Assembly: GCF_007858435.1 (NCBI RefSeq)
Contig: NZ_VIGW01000013.1
Coordinates: forward strand, 20,433 to 84,432
DNA: 64,000 nt
From: Tsukamurella asaccharolytica
Lineage (GTDB): Bacteria; Actinomycetota; Actinomycetes; Mycobacteriales; Mycobacteriaceae
Direction: 5' to 3'
Shown here: positions 1 to 8,070 of the stretch, piece after piece
Layout: each line of letters opens with the position of its first letter
Numbering within the stretch: position 1 is the stretch's first letter
Notes under the pieces: generated by a model
What the model was told of the DNA's origin: nothing
The model's database searches: none
Seen by the model: the letters and a program-made list of their open reading frames with translations, nothing else
Position numbers and translations under genes: made by a program

Positions 1-2
1 TC

Positions 3-1262
3 GAGGCGGCGGGTCGGCTCACGATCCTCGGCTCCAAGAACCGATGGTTCTGGGCTGCGGGCGCGGGGATGCTCGGGGTCGCCAAGATCATCGAGAACAT
101 GGAGCTCGGGCATAACGTCATGCACGGGCAGTGGGATTGGATGAACGATCCCGAGATCCACTCCACCACGTGGGAGTGGGACATGGCCTGTCCCGGTGCG
201 CACTGGAAGCATTCGCACAACTTCCTGCATCACAAGTACACGAACGTCGTGGGCAAGGACCTCGACGTGGGCTACGGCGTCCTCCGCGTGACCCGCGACG
301 AGCAGTGGGAGGCCAAGCGCTCCGCGCAGTTCCTCAACAACATCTTCCTCGGGCTCACCTTCGAGTGGGGCATCGCCCTGCACGACATCGAGCTGGCCGA
401 GGCGATCGCCGGCAACAAGCCCTGGCCGCAGACCCGCAAGCAGCTCCGCGAGCTGGGCGTCAAGGCGGCGCGTCAGCTGGGCAAGGATTTCCTCCTCTAC
501 CCGGCGATCAGTAAGGCTGTCGGAGGCTCCTTCGGGCGGACGCTCTCGGCGAACCTCACGGCCAACGTGGCCCGCAACATCTGGACGTACGTGGTCATCT
601 TCTGCGGCCACTTCCCCGACGGTGCGGAGAAGTTCACCACAGAGTCGATCGTCGACGAGACGCCCGGCGAGTGGTACCTGCGGCAGATGCTGGGCAGCGC
701 GAACATCTCCGGTGGGCCCGCCATGGATTTCATGACCGGCAATCTGAGCTACCAGATCGAGCACCACATGTTCCCGGACCTGCCCTCGAATCGGCTGTCC
801 GAGATCGCGGTCAAGGTGCGCGCGATCTGCGAGAAGTACGACATCCCGTACACCGAGGGGCCACTGCTGCGGCAGTACTACCTCTCGCAGCGCACCATCG
901 CCAAGCTCTCGCTGCCGGACCGCTGGCTGCGCGCCACGTCCGACGATGCGCCGGAGACCGCGTCCGAGCTGCGCTTCACTGCGGTGCGCGAGCGCCTGCA
1001 GCATGCGCAGGAGGTCGCCCACGAGCGGCTCACGCACGCCCAGGAGGCGGCGCAGGACCGGTTCGCGCACGCGCAGGAGAACGCGCACGAGCGGCTGGTG
1101 CACGCCCGGGAGGCGGCGCACGCCGCGCAGGAGGAGGTCGAGCGCGTGGGCCTGCGCTCCGCGATCGCCGAAGCCGCGCGGCACAAGGTGGAGGAGAAGC
1201 GGCTCGCGGTCGAGGCGAAGCGGGTGCGTCGCGCCCGCCGCCGGCGCTCGGGCGTGGCGTAG
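3..1262 (+). CDS. desA3: DesA3-like membrane fatty acid (acyl-CoA) desaturase, 5' end cut by window
   Basis: The reading frame is open to the left edge, so the true start is outside; the first in-window ATG (69) is internal. Three histidine clusters of the membrane desaturase family are visible: H-x4-H in LGHNVMHG, HSHNFLHH, and QIEHHMFP near the end of the catalytic domain; these bind the di-iron centre that inserts a double bond into a fatty acyl chain. DesA3 of mycobacteria makes oleoyl from stearoyl-CoA at the membrane. The last ~90 residues are unusual: four 11-residue tandem repeats followed by a very basic tail (RRARRRR). The ferredoxin reductase FprA follows directly and could supply electrons, although DesA3 has another known partner in M. 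tuberculosis. Confidence 0.93.
   Translation, partial: EAAGRLTILGSKNRWFWAAGAGMLGVAKIIENMELGHNVMHGQWDWMNDPEIHSTTWEWDMACPGAHWKHSHNFLHHKYTNVVGKDLDVGYGVLRVTRDEQWEAKRSAQFLNNIFLGLTFEWGIALHDIELAEAIAGNKPWPQTRKQLRELGVKAARQLGKDFLLYPAISKAVGGSFGRTLSANLTANVARNIWTYVVIFCGHFPDGAEKFTTESIVDETPGEWYLRQMLGSANISGGPAMDFMTGNLSYQIEHHMFPDLPSNRLSEIAVKVRAICEKYDIPYTEGPLLRQYYLSQRTIAKLSLPDRWLRATSDDAPETASELRFTAVRERLQHAQEVAHERLTHAQEAAQDRFAHAQENAHERLVHAREAAHAAQEEVERVGLRSAIAEAARHKVEEKRLAVEAKRVRRARRRRSGVA
996..1127 (+). repeat. Four 33-bp in-frame tandem repeats in the desaturase C-terminus
   Basis: Units begin at 996, 1029, 1062 and 1095. Each encodes 11 residues with consensus [L/F]-x-H-A-[Q/R]-E-x-A-[H/Q]-x-R. The 11-residue period with one large hydrophobic residue per unit is the hendecad pattern of long amphipathic helices. 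It lies outside the catalytic domain. Confidence 0.85.
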
Positions 1263-1322
1263 ACTCCGTACTTTGGGCAGCCTAAGGAGGCTGCTGCGCC
1301 GTCCGTTTCGGGAGTGTTGTTG

Positions 1323-2690
1323 ATGAAGCCCTTGCGCGTCGCGATCGTGGGTTCCGGGCCGTCGGGGTTCTTCGCCGCCGGGAACCTGCTGGAGCAGGAC
1401 GACCTCGAGATCCAGGTCGACGTCTTCGACCGGCTCCCGACGCCCTTCGGCCTGGTCCGCTACGGCGTCGCGCCCGATCATCCGGCGATCAAGTCGGTCA
1501 CCAAGATCTTCGACCGCACCGCGCAGCACGAGAACTTCCGCTACTTCGGCAATGTCGAAGTGGCGACCGACGTCCAGGCCGCCGAGCTGGCGCAGTGGTA
1601 CGACGCGGTGATCTACGCGATCGGCGCGTCGGGTGGCCGTCGCCTCGAGGTCGACGGTGCCTGGCTCCCCGGCAACCACCCGTCGAGCGACTTCGTGGGC
1701 TGGTACAACGGCCATCCCGATCGCCGCGACCTCGACGTCGACCTGGGGGTCGAGCGCGCTGTCGTGATCGGCAACGGCAACGTCGCGCTGGACGCGGCCC
1801 GCATCCTCGTCAGCGACGCCGACAAGCTCTCCGGCACCGACATGGCCGAGCACGCGCTGCACGCCCTGCGCGGCTCTGCGGTGCGCGAGGTCGTCGTCCT
1901 GGGCCGGCGCGGCGCCGAGCACGCCGCGTTCACGCCCGCCGAGGTCGCCGAGCTGGGCAAGCTGCCCGGCGTCGACGTGATCGTCGACCCCGCGGACGTG
2001 CCCGCCGAGGACAAGGAGCGCGACAAGGCGCGCCCGCCGGTCGAGCGCAACAACCTCAAGCAGCTGCGCAGGCTCGCCGCCCAGGAACCCACCGGTGCGG
2101 ACCGCCGGATCGTGCTGAAGTTCCTGCGCTCCGTGGTAGGCATCGGCGGCGACGACCGTGTGCGTACCGTCGCCGTCGCCACCAATGAGCTCGTGGCGGG
2201 CGAGGACGGCACGGTCGAGGCGCAGCCGACCGGCACCGTCGCCGAACACGAGGCGGGCCTCGTCATCCACGCCGTCGGGTACCACGGCACGCCCATCCCC
2301 GGCATCCCTTTCGACACGGAGCGGGGCGTCTTCCGCAACGCCGACAGCCGGATCGTCGGCTACGACGGTGCGCCCCTGCCGGGCCACTACGTGGTCGGCT
2401 GGATCAAGCGCGGACCGTCGGGCGTCATCCCCACCAACCGCGACTGCGCGCGCGATACCGTCTCGGTGCTGCTCGCCGACGTCGCCGCGGGCAGGCTGGC
2501 GCGCAGCGACTTCGACGGTGCGCAGGTCGAGAAGCTCATCGTCGACCGGGTGCCGAACCTCGTCGAGTACGACGGCTGGGTGGCCATCGACGCGCACGAG
2601 ACCGCCCTCGCCGAGGAGGACGTGCGTCCCCGGGTGAAGCTGACCAGCGTCGACGCGATGATCGACGCCGCGCAGGCCGCCGCGCAGTAG
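1323..2690 (+). CDS. fprA: NADPH-ferredoxin reductase FprA
   Basis: Soluble flavoprotein of the adrenodoxin-reductase family, which passes electrons from NADPH through FAD to ferredoxin for P450s, desaturases and similar enzymes. The N-terminus has the FAD-binding motif [14 protein letters not shown], followed by [19 protein letters not shown] typical of the family; a second nucleotide-binding motif [13 protein letters not shown] lies near residue 150, and the C-terminus has [15 protein letters not shown]. The length (~455 residues) matches the family. I chose ATG 1323 because GGAG at 1311-1314 is spaced 8 nt from it; a GTG at 1314 is possible but overlaps that ribosome-binding site. It follows the desaturase by 60 bp in the same direction. 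Confidence 0.95.
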   Translation: MKPLRVAIVGSGPSGFFAAGNLLEQDDLEIQVDVFDRLPTPFGLVRYGVAPDHPAIKSVTKIFDRTAQHENFRYFGNVEVATDVQAAELAQWYDAVIYAIGASGGRRLEVDGAWLPGNHPSSDFVGWYNGHPDRRDLDVDLGVERAVVIGNGNVALDAARILVSDADKLSGTDMAEHALHALRGSAVREVVVLGRRGAEHAAFTPAEVAELGKLPGVDVIVDPADVPAEDKERDKARPPVERNNLKQLRRLAAQEPTGADRRIVLKFLRSVVGIGGDDRVRTVAVATNELVAGEDGTVEAQPTGTVAEHEAGLVIHAVGYHGTPIPGIPFDTERGVFRNADSRIVGYDGAPLPGHYVVGWIKRGPSGVIPTNRDCARDTVSVLLADVAAGRLARSDFDGAQVEKLIVDRVPNLVEYDGWVAIDAHETALAEEDVRPRVKLTSVDAMIDAAQAAAQ

Positions 2691-2727
2691 TCTCGCGCCC
2701 GCCGACCTCGCCCATCCGAGTACCGTC

Positions 2728-2753
2728 GGAATCGTGCGAGGCACGGCGATGTT
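2728..2753 (+). promoter_or_regulatory. Predicted SigH/SigR-type promoter of msrA
   Basis: GGAAT at 2728-2732 and GTT at 2751-2753 are separated by exactly 18 nt, the consensus of the thiol-stress sigma factor SigR/SigH. Transcription would start near 2760, about 40 nt before the msrA ATG at 2800. Confidence 0.75.
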
Positions 2754-2799
2754 GAAGCGACTAGCGGGAGCACTCGTCTCCCGGCGGAAGGAGCTGCGC

Positions 2800-3336
2800 A
2801 TGACTGACAACGGCACCATCACCACGGCCCCCGGCCGCGAGACGGCGGTCCTGGCAGGCGGATGTTTCTGGGGCATGCAGGACCTGATCCGCAAGCAGCC
2901 GGGCATCGAGTCCACCCGCGTGGGCTACACGGGCGGCACCAATGACCACGCGACGTACCGCAACCATCCGGGCCACGCGGAGGCCGTCGAGATCGTCTTC
3001 GACCCGGCGAAGACCAGCTACCGCGACGTGCTGGAGTTCTTCTTCCAGATCCACGACCCGTCCACCAGGGACCGGCAGGGCAACGACGTGGGCTCGAGCT
3101 ACCGCTCGGCGATCTTCCCGCTCAGCGACGAGCAGGAGCGGGTCGCGCGCGACACCATCGCCGATGTCGACGCGTCGGGCCTGTGGCCGGGGAAGGCCGT
3201 GACCACGATCGAGGCGGCGGGCCCGTTCTGGCAGGCCGAGCCGGAGCACCAGGACTACCTGGAGAAGTACCCGGACGGCTACACCTGCCACTTCCCGCGG
3301 CCCGGCTGGAAGCTCCCCAAGCGCGCGTCCGCGTAG
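2800..3336 (+). CDS. msrA: Peptide methionine-S-sulfoxide reductase MsrA
   Basis: Cytosolic repair enzyme that reduces methionine-S-sulfoxide in proteins, with thioredoxin as final donor. The catalytic signature GGCFWGMQD is present near residue 25, followed by RVGYTGG, the HAEAVEI motif and [19 protein letters not shown], all MsrA hallmarks. The protein is 178 residues. The start at 2800 is set by AAGGAG at 2788-2793; an upstream in-frame GTG (2734) lies inside the predicted promoter and is unlikely to be used. A SigH-type promoter upstream fits an oxidative-stress regulon gene. The gene ends 1 bp before the convergent rsgA stop. Confidence 0.96.
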   Translation: MTDNGTITTAPGRETAVLAGGCFWGMQDLIRKQPGIESTRVGYTGGTNDHATYRNHPGHAEAVEIVFDPAKTSYRDVLEFFFQIHDPSTRDRQGNDVGSSYRSAIFPLSDEQERVARDTIADVDASGLWPGKAVTTIEAAGPFWQAEPEHQDYLEKYPDGYTCHFPRPGWKLPKRASA

Positions 3337-3337
3337 C

Positions 3338-4330
3338 TCAGGCCCAGTCGGGAGTGGCGGTCAGGTCGGCCAGCAGGCCCCGGACCGCCATCGCCCGACG
3401 GTGCGCCGTCCCCTCCAGACGATCCAGGGCGCACTCGGGATCGGCGGGCGGGCCCAGGTGAGCGCACCCGCGCGGGCAGTCCTCCACCGTCTCGGCGAGG
3501 TCGGGGAAGGCGGCGATCACGTCATCGGTGGAGATATGGGCGAGGCCGAAGCTGCGAATGCCCGGAGTGTCGACGACCCAGCCCCCGTCGGGCAGCCACA
3601 GCGCGACCGACTGGGTGGACGTGTGCCGCCCCTTGCCGACTCCTGAGACCACGCCGGTGGCCCGATTGGCGTCGGGGACGAGGCGGTTGACCAGCGTCGA
3701 CTTGCCGACGCCGCTGTGTCCGATGAGCGCGGTGAGGCGGCCGGTGAGAAGCTCGTGCGCGGCGTCGAGCGGGTCGTCGCGGCCGGCGGCGATCACGGTC
3801 AGGTCGAGGTCGGCGAACGCGGCGGTGAACTCCTCCGCGTCGGCGAGGTCTCCCTTGGTCAGGCACAGCACCGGCGTCAGGCCGCCGGCGTAGGCGGCGA
3901 TGAGGGTGCGCTCGACGAAACCGGTTCGCGGCGGGGGGTCGGCCAGGGCCGTCACGATGAGCAGCTGCTGCGCGTTCGCGACCACGATCCGCTCGTACGG
4001 GTCGGTGTCGTCGGCGGTGCGGCGCAGGACGGTCGACCGCTCGTCGACCCGGACGATGCGCGCGAGCGTGTCCTTGCGGCCCGTCAGATCGCCGACGACG
4101 CCCACGGAATCGCCCACGACGATGGGGGAGCGGCCCAGCTCACGGGCCCGCATGGCGACGATGACCCGCTCGGGGTCGCCGTCGAGCGCGCAGCCCCACC
4201 GGCCGCGGTCGACCGAGATCACCATCGCCGTCGCGGCGTCGCTGTGATCCGGGCGGTTCTTCGTGCGCGGCCGACTGCTCTTCCCGGGGCGCACCCGGAC
4301 GTCGGACTCGTCGTACTCGCGCTTACCCAA
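3338..4330 (-). CDS. rsgA: Ribosome small-subunit-dependent GTPase RsgA
   Basis: Circularly permuted GTPase that assists late maturation of the 30S ribosomal subunit. The permuted motif order is visible: TKGD (G4) at about residues 158-161, then the P-loop GHSGVGKST (204-212), then DTPG (G3) at 254-257. A C-terminal zinc site follows (Cys285, Cys289, His291, Cys300). The N-terminus holds an OB-fold-like region. Length 330 residues is normal. The gene starts 3 bp after the aroA stop, so the two are almost certainly co-transcribed, as in mycobacteria (Rv3228-Rv3227). Confidence 0.95.
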   Translation of the reverse strand: MGKREYDESDVRVRPGKSSRPRTKNRPDHSDAATAMVISVDRGRWGCALDGDPERVIVAMRARELGRSPIVVGDSVGVVGDLTGRKDTLARIVRVDERSTVLRRTADDTDPYERIVVANAQQLLIVTALADPPPRTGFVERTLIAAYAGGLTPVLCLTKGDLADAEEFTAAFADLDLTVIAAGRDDPLDAAHELLTGRLTALIGHSGVGKSTLVNRLVPDANRATGVVSGVGKGRHTSTQSVALWLPDGGWVVDTPGIRSFGLAHISTDDVIAAFPDLAETVEDCPRGCAHLGPPADPECALDRLEGTAHRRAMAVRGLLADLTATPDWA

Positions 4331-4333
4331 GGC

Positions 4334-5620
4334 TCACGATCCGCCGAGGAGCGCGTTCCACAGCGCGGGGAAGTCCGGCATCGTCTTGGCCGTGGTCGCG
4401 ATGTCCTCGACCTGCACGCCCGGGGTGACCAGGCCGAGGATGGCGCCGGCGGTGGCCATGCGGTGATCCGCGTAGCTGTGCCAGACGCCGCCGTGCAGGG
4501 TCGCGGGTTCGATGTGCAGTCCGTCCTCCGTCTCGGCACAGCGCCCGCCGAGGGCGGTGATCTCGGCCGTCAGCGCGGCGAGCCGGTCGGTCTCGTGGCC
4601 CCGCAGGTGGGCGATGCCGCGCAGGTGCGACGGGGTGTCCGCGAGCGCGGCGAGCGCGGCCACGGTGGGGGTGAGTTCGCCGATGTCGCGCAGGTCCCAG
4701 TCGAGGCCGTGCAGGTCGCCGGTGCCGCGCGCGGTGAGCGCGCCGGCGGCGTGCGTGACCTCGGCGCCCATCGCGGCGAGGATGTCGGCGAACTGGACGC
4801 CCGGCTGCGTGGACTCCGGATTCCAGTGCGGCACGGTCACGGCGCCGCCGGTGATCGCCGCTGCGGCGAGGAAGACGGTGGCGTTCGACAGGTCCGGTTC
4901 CACCGTCCACTCGTGCGCCCGGACACCGCCCGGAGCGACGCGCCAGGTGTTCGCCTCGGAGGTGTCGACCTCGGCGCCCGCGGCGCGCAGCATGTCGACG
5001 GTCATCTCGATGTGCGGCATCGACGGCACCGGCTTGCCGTCGTGGTGCACGGTGACGCCCTCGGCGAAGCTCGGGCCGCTGAGCAGCAGGCCGGAGACGA
5101 ACTGCGAGCTGGCGGACGCGTCGATGGTGACGGTGCCGCCGCGGATCGGGCCGTCGCCGCGCACGGTGAACGGCAGGCCGTCGCCGTCGATTCGGGCGCC
5201 GAGCCCGCGCAGCGCGTCGAGGACGGTGCCCAGCGGACGGGCCCGGGCCTGCGGGTCACCGTCGAAGGCGACGGTGCCGCGCGCCCCGGCGGCGAGTGGC
5301 GGGAGGAAGCGCATGACGGTGCCGGCGAGGCCGCAGTCGACGTCGCCGCCGTGCAAACGCCCGCCCGACACCGCAACCGTGGTGTCGGTAAGGAAGTCGA
5401 CGCGGGCGCCGAGCGTCTCGAGGGCGCGCGCCATGAGATCGGTGTCGCGGCTGCGGAGGGTGTTCGTCAGCGTGGACCGCGACGACGCTTGCGCCGCAAG
5501 GACGTACGCGCGATTGGTGATCGATTTCGAGCCCGGGAGGGCGACGGTTCCCGTCACCGGACCTGCGGCGAAGGGCGCGGGCCATAGCTCCAACTGCTCC
5601 ACGCGCACATCCTTGCACAT
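4334..5620 (-). CDS. aroA: 3-phosphoshikimate 1-carboxyvinyltransferase (EPSP synthase)
   Basis: Sixth step of the shikimate pathway: joins phosphoenolpyruvate to shikimate-3-phosphate. The active-site loop [11 protein letters not shown] sits near residue 30, and the region around residues 90-110 has the CGLAGTVMR motif; the second family signature appears as [12 protein letters not shown]. Length 428 residues is normal. ATG 5620 has GAGGT about 7 nt upstream; a GTG five codons later is also possible because homologues begin close to ELWPAP. First gene of an aroA-rsgA operon, divergent from the secreted-protein gene. Confidence 0.96.
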   Translation of the reverse strand: MCKDVRVEQLELWPAPFAAGPVTGTVALPGSKSITNRAYVLAAQASSRSTLTNTLRSRDTDLMARALETLGARVDFLTDTTVAVSGGRLHGGDVDCGLAGTVMRFLPPLAAGARGTVAFDGDPQARARPLGTVLDALRGLGARIDGDGLPFTVRGDGPIRGGTVTIDASASSQFVSGLLLSGPSFAEGVTVHHDGKPVPSMPHIEMTVDMLRAAGAEVDTSEANTWRVAPGGVRAHEWTVEPDLSNATVFLAAAAITGGAVTVPHWNPESTQPGVQFADILAAMGAEVTHAAGALTARGTGDLHGLDWDLRDIGELTPTVAALAALADTPSHLRGIAHLRGHETDRLAALTAEITALGGRCAETEDGLHIEPATLHGGVWHSYADHRMATAGAILGLVTPGVQVEDIATTAKTMPDFPALWNALLGGS

Positions 5621-5690
5621 GAGACAGACCTCACCGCGTGCTACCTTGCTGGGCGGAACAGGTCAGGTCATCACCGCCGGGAGATCTTCG

Positions 5691-6587
5691 ATGAAGCGCA
5701 CTTCTACGTTCGTGGGCAGGACCGTCGTGTCCGTCGCCGCCGTCGCCACCCTTGCGGGTGTCCTCGCACCGGTCGCGTCGGCCGATCCGAAGCCCGGCGA
5801 TCCCAAGCCCGCCGGGGCCCCGGTCAACAGGGCGGGTGAGCTGGTGATCGGCTCCGGCAACCTCCCTGACGGCATGAACTTCGGCGGCGCGGTGCTCTCC
5901 GGTGCCGCCGCGAGCTGGAACGGCGCATGGGCGTCGCTGAACACCGCGGCCGTCACGCCGGCCGAGTGCAAGGTCCTGTACGCGGGCCTGCCCATCCCGA
6001 AGGGCACCGACACCGCGCAGACCAATGGCTCCGCCCGTGGCGTCAATTGGTCGATGGTCGTCTCGAAGTTCGCGATCGACGTCGCACCGCTCCGTGCGGC
6101 CCTCCCCAAGTGCGGCACCTTCAAGGCCGTCCGCGACGGCGCCACCTCCGAGGTCAGCGTGCGCTCGATCGCCGTCACCGGCGCCTCCGACGGCCTGGGC
6201 CTGGAGTTCACCACCAAGACCCGGCGCGGCAACCAGGTGGAGTACCTGCAGTCGCGGCAGTACACCGCGGTGGTCAACGGCGTCACGATGTCGCTGCGCG
6301 GCGGTCGCCAGTCCCGCGAGCCCGCGCCCTTCGTCGGCGCCGACGACCAGCTGGCCGTCGACCTGCTCGGCGTGCAGAGCTCGATCCTGAAGAACCCGCC
6401 GCAGCCCACCGCCGCCCCCGCCCCCGCTCCTGCGGCGAGCGGGTCCGCGAAGCCGGCCGCCCCGGCTCCGTCCGCGAAGCCGGGCGCTCCGTCGGCGAAG
6501 CCCGCCGCCCCCGCTGCTCCGGGCGCACCCGCCGCCCGCCCGGCACCGGCACCGGCCTCGTCGCCGGCGCCGCAGCCCGCACGCTGA
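5691..6587 (+). CDS. Secreted protein with Pro/Ala-rich C-terminal tail, function unknown
   Basis: The 298-residue product starts with a Sec signal peptide (KRT, hydrophobic stretch, APVASADP cleavage region near residue 30). A folded region of about 200 residues follows, with only two cysteines (in AECKVLY and LPKCGTF), which could form one disulfide; I do not recognise a catalytic motif. The last ~70 residues are almost only Pro, Ala, Ser, Lys and Gly, in PSAKP-like repeats, as in cell-wall-spanning linkers of actinobacteria. GGGAG lies 7 nt before the ATG. The layout recalls mycobacterial extracellular sensor-type proteins, but that is only an impression. Confidence 0.8.
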   Translation: MKRTSTFVGRTVVSVAAVATLAGVLAPVASADPKPGDPKPAGAPVNRAGELVIGSGNLPDGMNFGGAVLSGAAASWNGAWASLNTAAVTPAECKVLYAGLPIPKGTDTAQTNGSARGVNWSMVVSKFAIDVAPLRAALPKCGTFKAVRDGATSEVSVRSIAVTGASDGLGLEFTTKTRRGNQVEYLQSRQYTAVVNGVTMSLRGGRQSREPAPFVGADDQLAVDLLGVQSSILKNPPQPTAAPAPAPAASGSAKPAAPAPSAKPGAPSAKPAAPAAPGAPAARPAPAPASSPAPQPAR

Positions 6588-6589
6588 TC

Positions 6590-6607
6590 CCTGAACTATC
6601 GTTCAGG
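6590..6607. promoter_or_regulatory. 18-bp palindrome, probable SoxR operator
   Basis: CCTGAAC-TATC-GTTCAGG is a perfect 7-bp inverted repeat with the size and CCT-AA/TT-AGG edges of known SoxR boxes. It sits between the stop of the secreted-protein gene and soxR, just before a possible -10 (TAGTGT, 6608-6613). Confidence 0.7.
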
Positions 6608-6620
6608 TAGTGTTCGCGGG

Positions 6621-7073
6621 GTGGAGACCACCCGGGAGTTCAGCGTCGGCCAGTTGTCCGCGCGCAGCGGCGTCGCGGTCTCCGCGCTGCACTTCTACGA
6701 GCGCGAGGGGCTGATCTCCGCGCGGCGCACCACCGGCAACCAGCGGCGGTACCCGCGGGAGATGCTGCGTCGCGTGGCCTTCATCCGGATCAGCCATCGC
6801 GTGGGCATCCCGCTCGCGACGATCAGGGAGGCCCTGGAGACGCTGCCCGACGGCCGCACGCCGACGAAGGCCGACTGGGAGCGGCTGTCGCGCCACTGGC
6901 ACGACGACCTCTCGCACCGGATCGACGAGCTCACCCGGCTGCGCGACAACCTCACCGACTGCATCGGCTGCGGATGCCTGTCCATGGCCTCCTGTGCCCT
7001 CGCGAACCCGCACGACGCCCTCGCCACCACCGGTGTCGGCCCGCGTCGTCTCTTCGACGAGTTCGAGGCGTAG
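6621..7073 (+). CDS. soxR: Redox-sensing MerR-family activator SoxR
   Basis: MerR-type winged-helix domain at residues 8-75 (FSVGQLSARSGVAVSALHFYEREGL), a dimerisation helix, and the diagnostic [2Fe-2S] motif C-x2-C-x-C-x5-C formed by Cys114, Cys117, Cys119 and Cys125. SoxR activates targets when its cluster is oxidised by redox-cycling compounds; in actinobacteria these are usually oxidoreductases and efflux pumps rather than SoxS. The GTG start lies 7 nt after a TAGTGT hexamer, so the mRNA may be leaderless, with the palindrome at 6590-6607 placed for autoregulation. No adjacent gene is an obvious target apart from soxR itself. Confidence 0.95.
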   Translation: METTREFSVGQLSARSGVAVSALHFYEREGLISARRTTGNQRRYPREMLRRVAFIRISHRVGIPLATIREALETLPDGRTPTKADWERLSRHWHDDLSHRIDELTRLRDNLTDCIGCGCLSMASCALANPHDALATTGVGPRRLFDEFEA

Positions 7074-7122
7074 CGCGCCCCGACGAGCGGAACCTGTCGG
7101 TGTCCCGTCGTACGCTGAGGGC

Positions 7123-7881
7123 ATGTGCGGACGCTACGCGGTGACCACCGATCCGGCGCTGTTGGCGGCGGAGATCGACGCCGAGGACGAGACCGAGGGC
7201 GTGGAACTGGACGTGCCGGGCTTCAACGTCGCGCCCACGACGACCGTCGTCGCCGTCGTCTCCCGGCACTCGCGGGAGGCGCCGGACGATCCGGCCACCC
7301 GTCGGCTGCGCGCGATGCGCTGGGGTCTGCTGCCGCACTGGCAGAAGACCCTGGGCGGCCCGCCGCTGTTCAACGCGCGCGCCGAGTCCGTCGACGAGAA
7401 GCCCGCCTTCCGCACGGCGATCAAGTCCAAGCGCTGCCTGATCCCGATGGACGGCTGGTACGAGTGGCAGGTCCTCGACCCGGACGCCAAGAAGCCGCGC
7501 AAGCAGCCCACCTACCTCACCCCGGTGGACGGGACGCGCTTGTACATCGCAGGCCTGTGGTCGGTGTGGCGGCCGGCCGGGGCGGGAGTCGACGTGCCGC
7601 CGACCCTGTCGGCGACGGTGCTGACCACCGACGCGGTCGGCCCGCTCCGCGCCGTGCACGACCGGATGCCACTGATCCTCACCCCGGAATCCTTCGACGA
7701 GTGGCTGAACCCGGACGCCCCCGTCGACCCGGTACTGCTGCGCCCGCCCGCCCTCGACGTGGCCGAGCGGATTGAGATCCGCCCGGTGTCCAGCCTGGTC
7801 AACGCCGTCGCCAACACGGGCCCCGAGCTGATCGAGCGCGTCGAGCCCGGGAGCGAGCCGGGTCAACTGAGCCTGCTGTAG
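7123..7881 (+). CDS. SRAP-domain protein (HMCES/YedK family)
   Basis: Begins MCGRYAVT, so Cys2 becomes the N-terminal residue after methionine removal; this cysteine forms the thiazolidine crosslink that shields abasic sites in single-stranded DNA. Other family residues are visible: FNARAESV (conserved Asn and Glu), MDGWYEW, and VHDRMPLIL carrying the active-site His. The protein is 252 residues. It matches M. tuberculosis Rv3226c in position. A TACGCT hexamer at 7111-7116 ends 6 nt before the ATG, suggesting a leaderless mRNA. Confidence 0.93.
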   Translation: MCGRYAVTTDPALLAAEIDAEDETEGVELDVPGFNVAPTTTVVAVVSRHSREAPDDPATRRLRAMRWGLLPHWQKTLGGPPLFNARAESVDEKPAFRTAIKSKRCLIPMDGWYEWQVLDPDAKKPRKQPTYLTPVDGTRLYIAGLWSVWRPAGAGVDVPPTLSATVLTTDAVGPLRAVHDRMPLILTPESFDEWLNPDAPVDPVLLRPPALDVAERIEIRPVSSLVNAVANTGPELIERVEPGSEPGQLSLL

Positions 7882-7947
7882 CCGCTGCGCTGCGCCGCGG
7901 GTGCGGGCCCTCGCCGGAGGAACGGGGCGAGTACACGTCATGATCGT

Positions 7948-8020
7948 CATACAGAAAATGAATAACGCCTGGTCGTCCACGTGATGTGGTGCCGACCAGG
8001 CGTTATTCATTTTCTGTATG
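7948..8020. repeat. Perfect 28-bp inverted repeat with AT-rich arms
   Basis: Arms 7948-7975 and 7993-8020 are exact reverse complements over 28 bp; the 17-nt loop holds a further 4-bp stem (CCAC at 7977-7980, GTGG at 7986-7989). The outer part of the arms (ATACAGAAAATGAATAA) is strikingly AT-rich for this genome. It lies between the convergent SRAP and aldehyde dehydrogenase genes. It could be a bidirectional terminator, but it is much longer than the other terminators here and not GC-rich at the base. Confidence 0.9.
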
Positions 8021-8070
8021 GAGTTCTCGAGGCGCGACCTCATGTACGCCCCTGCGGAAGCCCCGTCGGC

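Noticed and set aside
2734-2799. Upstream GTG start for msrA
   Set aside because: It lies between the -35 and -10 of the SigH-type promoter and has no ribosome-binding site; ATG 2800 has AAGGAG at the right distance.
3716-5587. Long open frames opposite aroA and rsgA (623 and 691 codons)
   Set aside because: They are antisense frames kept open by high GC content, with Arg/Ala-rich nonsense translations; the real genes are on the minus strand. The first 394 codons of the 691-codon frame are not part of the secreted protein, which starts at 5691.
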